Translations under genes and position numbers: made by a program | In this document: positions 23,010 to 23,516 of the stretch, piece after piece | Numbering within the stretch: the stretch's first letter is position 1 | Layout of the letters: each line of letters opens with the position of its first letter | Assembly (NCBI GenBank): GCA_038216155.1 | Contig: JBBQQH010000045.1 | Span: 1-23,516 of the forward strand | Origin: SZAS-103 sp038216155 | Lineage (GTDB): Bacteria; Pseudomonadota; Gammaproteobacteria; Xanthomonadales; Xanthomonadaceae | Direction: 5' to 3' | Length of the DNA: 23,516 bases | Notes under the pieces: model-generated | What the model saw: the letters and a program-made list of their open reading frames with translations, nothing else | Database searches by the model: none | What the model was told of the DNA's origin: nothing

Positions 23010-23273
23010 ATGATCACATTGCTGGAAAAAGGCACCACGCGCACCCTCGGTACGATTTCCGAGGGCGAGCTGCAGCAGCTGATCGATGCGCTGGAGGAAG
23101 AAGACCAGCACGATCGCGATTATTACGTCGATCAGCAGACCATCAACTACCTGCGCGAGCGCAACGTCACGCCGCACCTGCTCGGTTTACTCGAGCGCGG
23201 CTTGGGATCGCGTAGTGGCTTCGATGTCGAGTGGACGTCGGACGAGCCCGACAGCGACGACGAAGACGAGTGA
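23010..23273 (+). CDS. Small acidic protein of unknown function
   Basis: An 87-residue cytoplasmic protein starting MITLLEKG at the ATG 23010, with GGAG (23001-23004) five bases upstream. The longer frame from 22911 runs inside the aminotransferase gene and is not favoured. The body has a helical, charge-rich stretch (SEGELQQLIDALEEEDQHDR) and a second helix (ERNVTPHLLGLLERGLG). It ends in a strongly acidic tail (TSDEPDSDDEDE). I recognise no catalytic motif and no membrane segment. It is probably co-transcribed with the aminotransferase, and its acidic tail could mediate protein contacts. No function can be assigned. Confidence 0.85.
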   Translation: MITLLEKGTTRTLGTISEGELQQLIDALEEEDQHDRDYYVDQQTINYLRERNVTPHLLGLLERGLGSRSGFDVEWTSDEPDSDDEDE

Positions 23274-23331
23274 TTCCGGCGCGCGTTGGCCGGCGCGCTT
23301 GCGAAAAATCACGCAAGCATTAAACGCCTTG
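23274..23331. terminator. Possible hairpin terminator between converging genes
   Basis: GCTTGCG (23297-23303) and CGCAAGC (23312-23318) form a 7-bp stem with an 8-nt A-rich loop. A GC-only self-complementary stretch (GCGCGC) precedes it. It lies between the plus-strand acidic protein gene and a minus-strand partial gene, where a terminator is expected. There is no clear T-run on either side, so intrinsic termination is uncertain. Confidence 0.35.
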
Positions 23332-23516
23332 TCAGCGTCGGGGTCGGCGTCTAGTCAGCAGAATCAGCACCACGAGCACGATTCCGGCCCCGATCAACCA
23401 AGGCACATAATTTCCGAACAACTGTTGCACGCGCGTCGGCGCTGCGCTCGGCTGCACGGATGCCGGCGTCGCTGGTTGCGTCGCAACAGCCGATGTATCC
23501 GGCAATCGCCACTCGC
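23332..23516 (-). CDS. C-terminal 60 residues of a membrane-anchored protein (partial)
   Basis: A minus-strand frame entering from the right edge stops at TGA (23332-23334). Its 60 visible residues begin EWRLPDTSAVATQPATPASV, an Ala/Pro/Ser/Thr-rich linker. The single hydrophobic helix WLIGAGIVLVVLILL follows, then the basic tail TRRRPRR. This is the usual pattern of a periplasmic or surface domain tied to the inner membrane by a C-terminal anchor with cytoplasmic positive charges. The 5' part is outside the window, so the product cannot be named. The frame has no start codon inside the window. Confidence 0.65.
   Translation of the reverse strand, partial: EWRLPDTSAVATQPATPASVQPSAAPTRVQQLFGNYVPWLIGAGIVLVVLILLTRRRPRR

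Overview
The window reads as a chromosomal stretch of a GC-rich gammaproteobacterium, most likely of the Xanthomonadales/Lysobacterales (Rhodanobacteraceae-like). This is inferred from the queA-tgt-yajC-secD-secF order, the nearby suhB and trmJ genes, and the DUF3142 lipoprotein. No database search was possible. I see no rRNA, tRNA, CRISPR array or insertion sequence. Sixteen complete genes are well supported. One further small ORF is speculative, and one gene runs off the right edge.

Layout, left to right. (1) 198-4071, minus strand: a tightly coupled operon trmJ -> PhnD-like periplasmic binding protein -> membrane GGDEF-EAL protein, with junctions of the GTGA and TAATG type. A binding protein without a transporter, feeding a c-di-GMP enzyme with a periplasmic domain, suggests an NspS/MbaA-like sensory pair. 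(2) 4072-4394: the divergent trmJ/suhB gap, mostly filled by an array of fifteen degenerate 15-bp units. It is open in several frames, and one minus-strand frame ends in an ATGA overlap with trmJ. (3) 4395-7260, plus strand: suhB, then a MASE1-PAS-GGDEF diguanylate cyclase, closed by a bidirectional terminator shared with secF. (4) 7321-13074, minus strand: the queA-tgt-yajC-secD-secF cluster (queuosine tRNA modification plus the Sec accessory complex), with a structured tgt/yajC spacer. (5) 13190-16716, minus strand: a two-gene unit with a DUF3142 lipoprotein and a 735-residue exported TPR-like protein, function unknown. (6) 16717-17126: a 410-bp spacer holding three copies of a dispersed hairpin repeat, plus a fourth hairpin overlapping the response-regulator stop codon. 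(7) 17127-21165, minus strand: ABC ATPase -> ABC-2 permease -> LiaF-like membrane protein -> DesK-like histidine kinase -> NarL/LuxR response regulator. This is a self-contained envelope-stress or drug-efflux type module. (8) 21166-21430: a divergent control region with nested palindromes, an extended -10 promoter and a structured leader. (9) 21431-23273, plus strand: a divergent class III aminotransferase with unusual active-site context, then an 87-residue acidic protein. (10) 23332-end, minus strand: the C-terminal 60 residues of a tail-anchored protein.

Two separate c-di-GMP loci within 8 kb, one dual GGDEF-EAL and one GGDEF only, bracket the trmJ/suhB repeat array. The most unusual items are that array and its possible coupling to trmJ, the transporter-less PhnD/GGDEF-EAL pair, the DUF3142/TPR pair, and the aminotransferase leader with mutually exclusive pairings.
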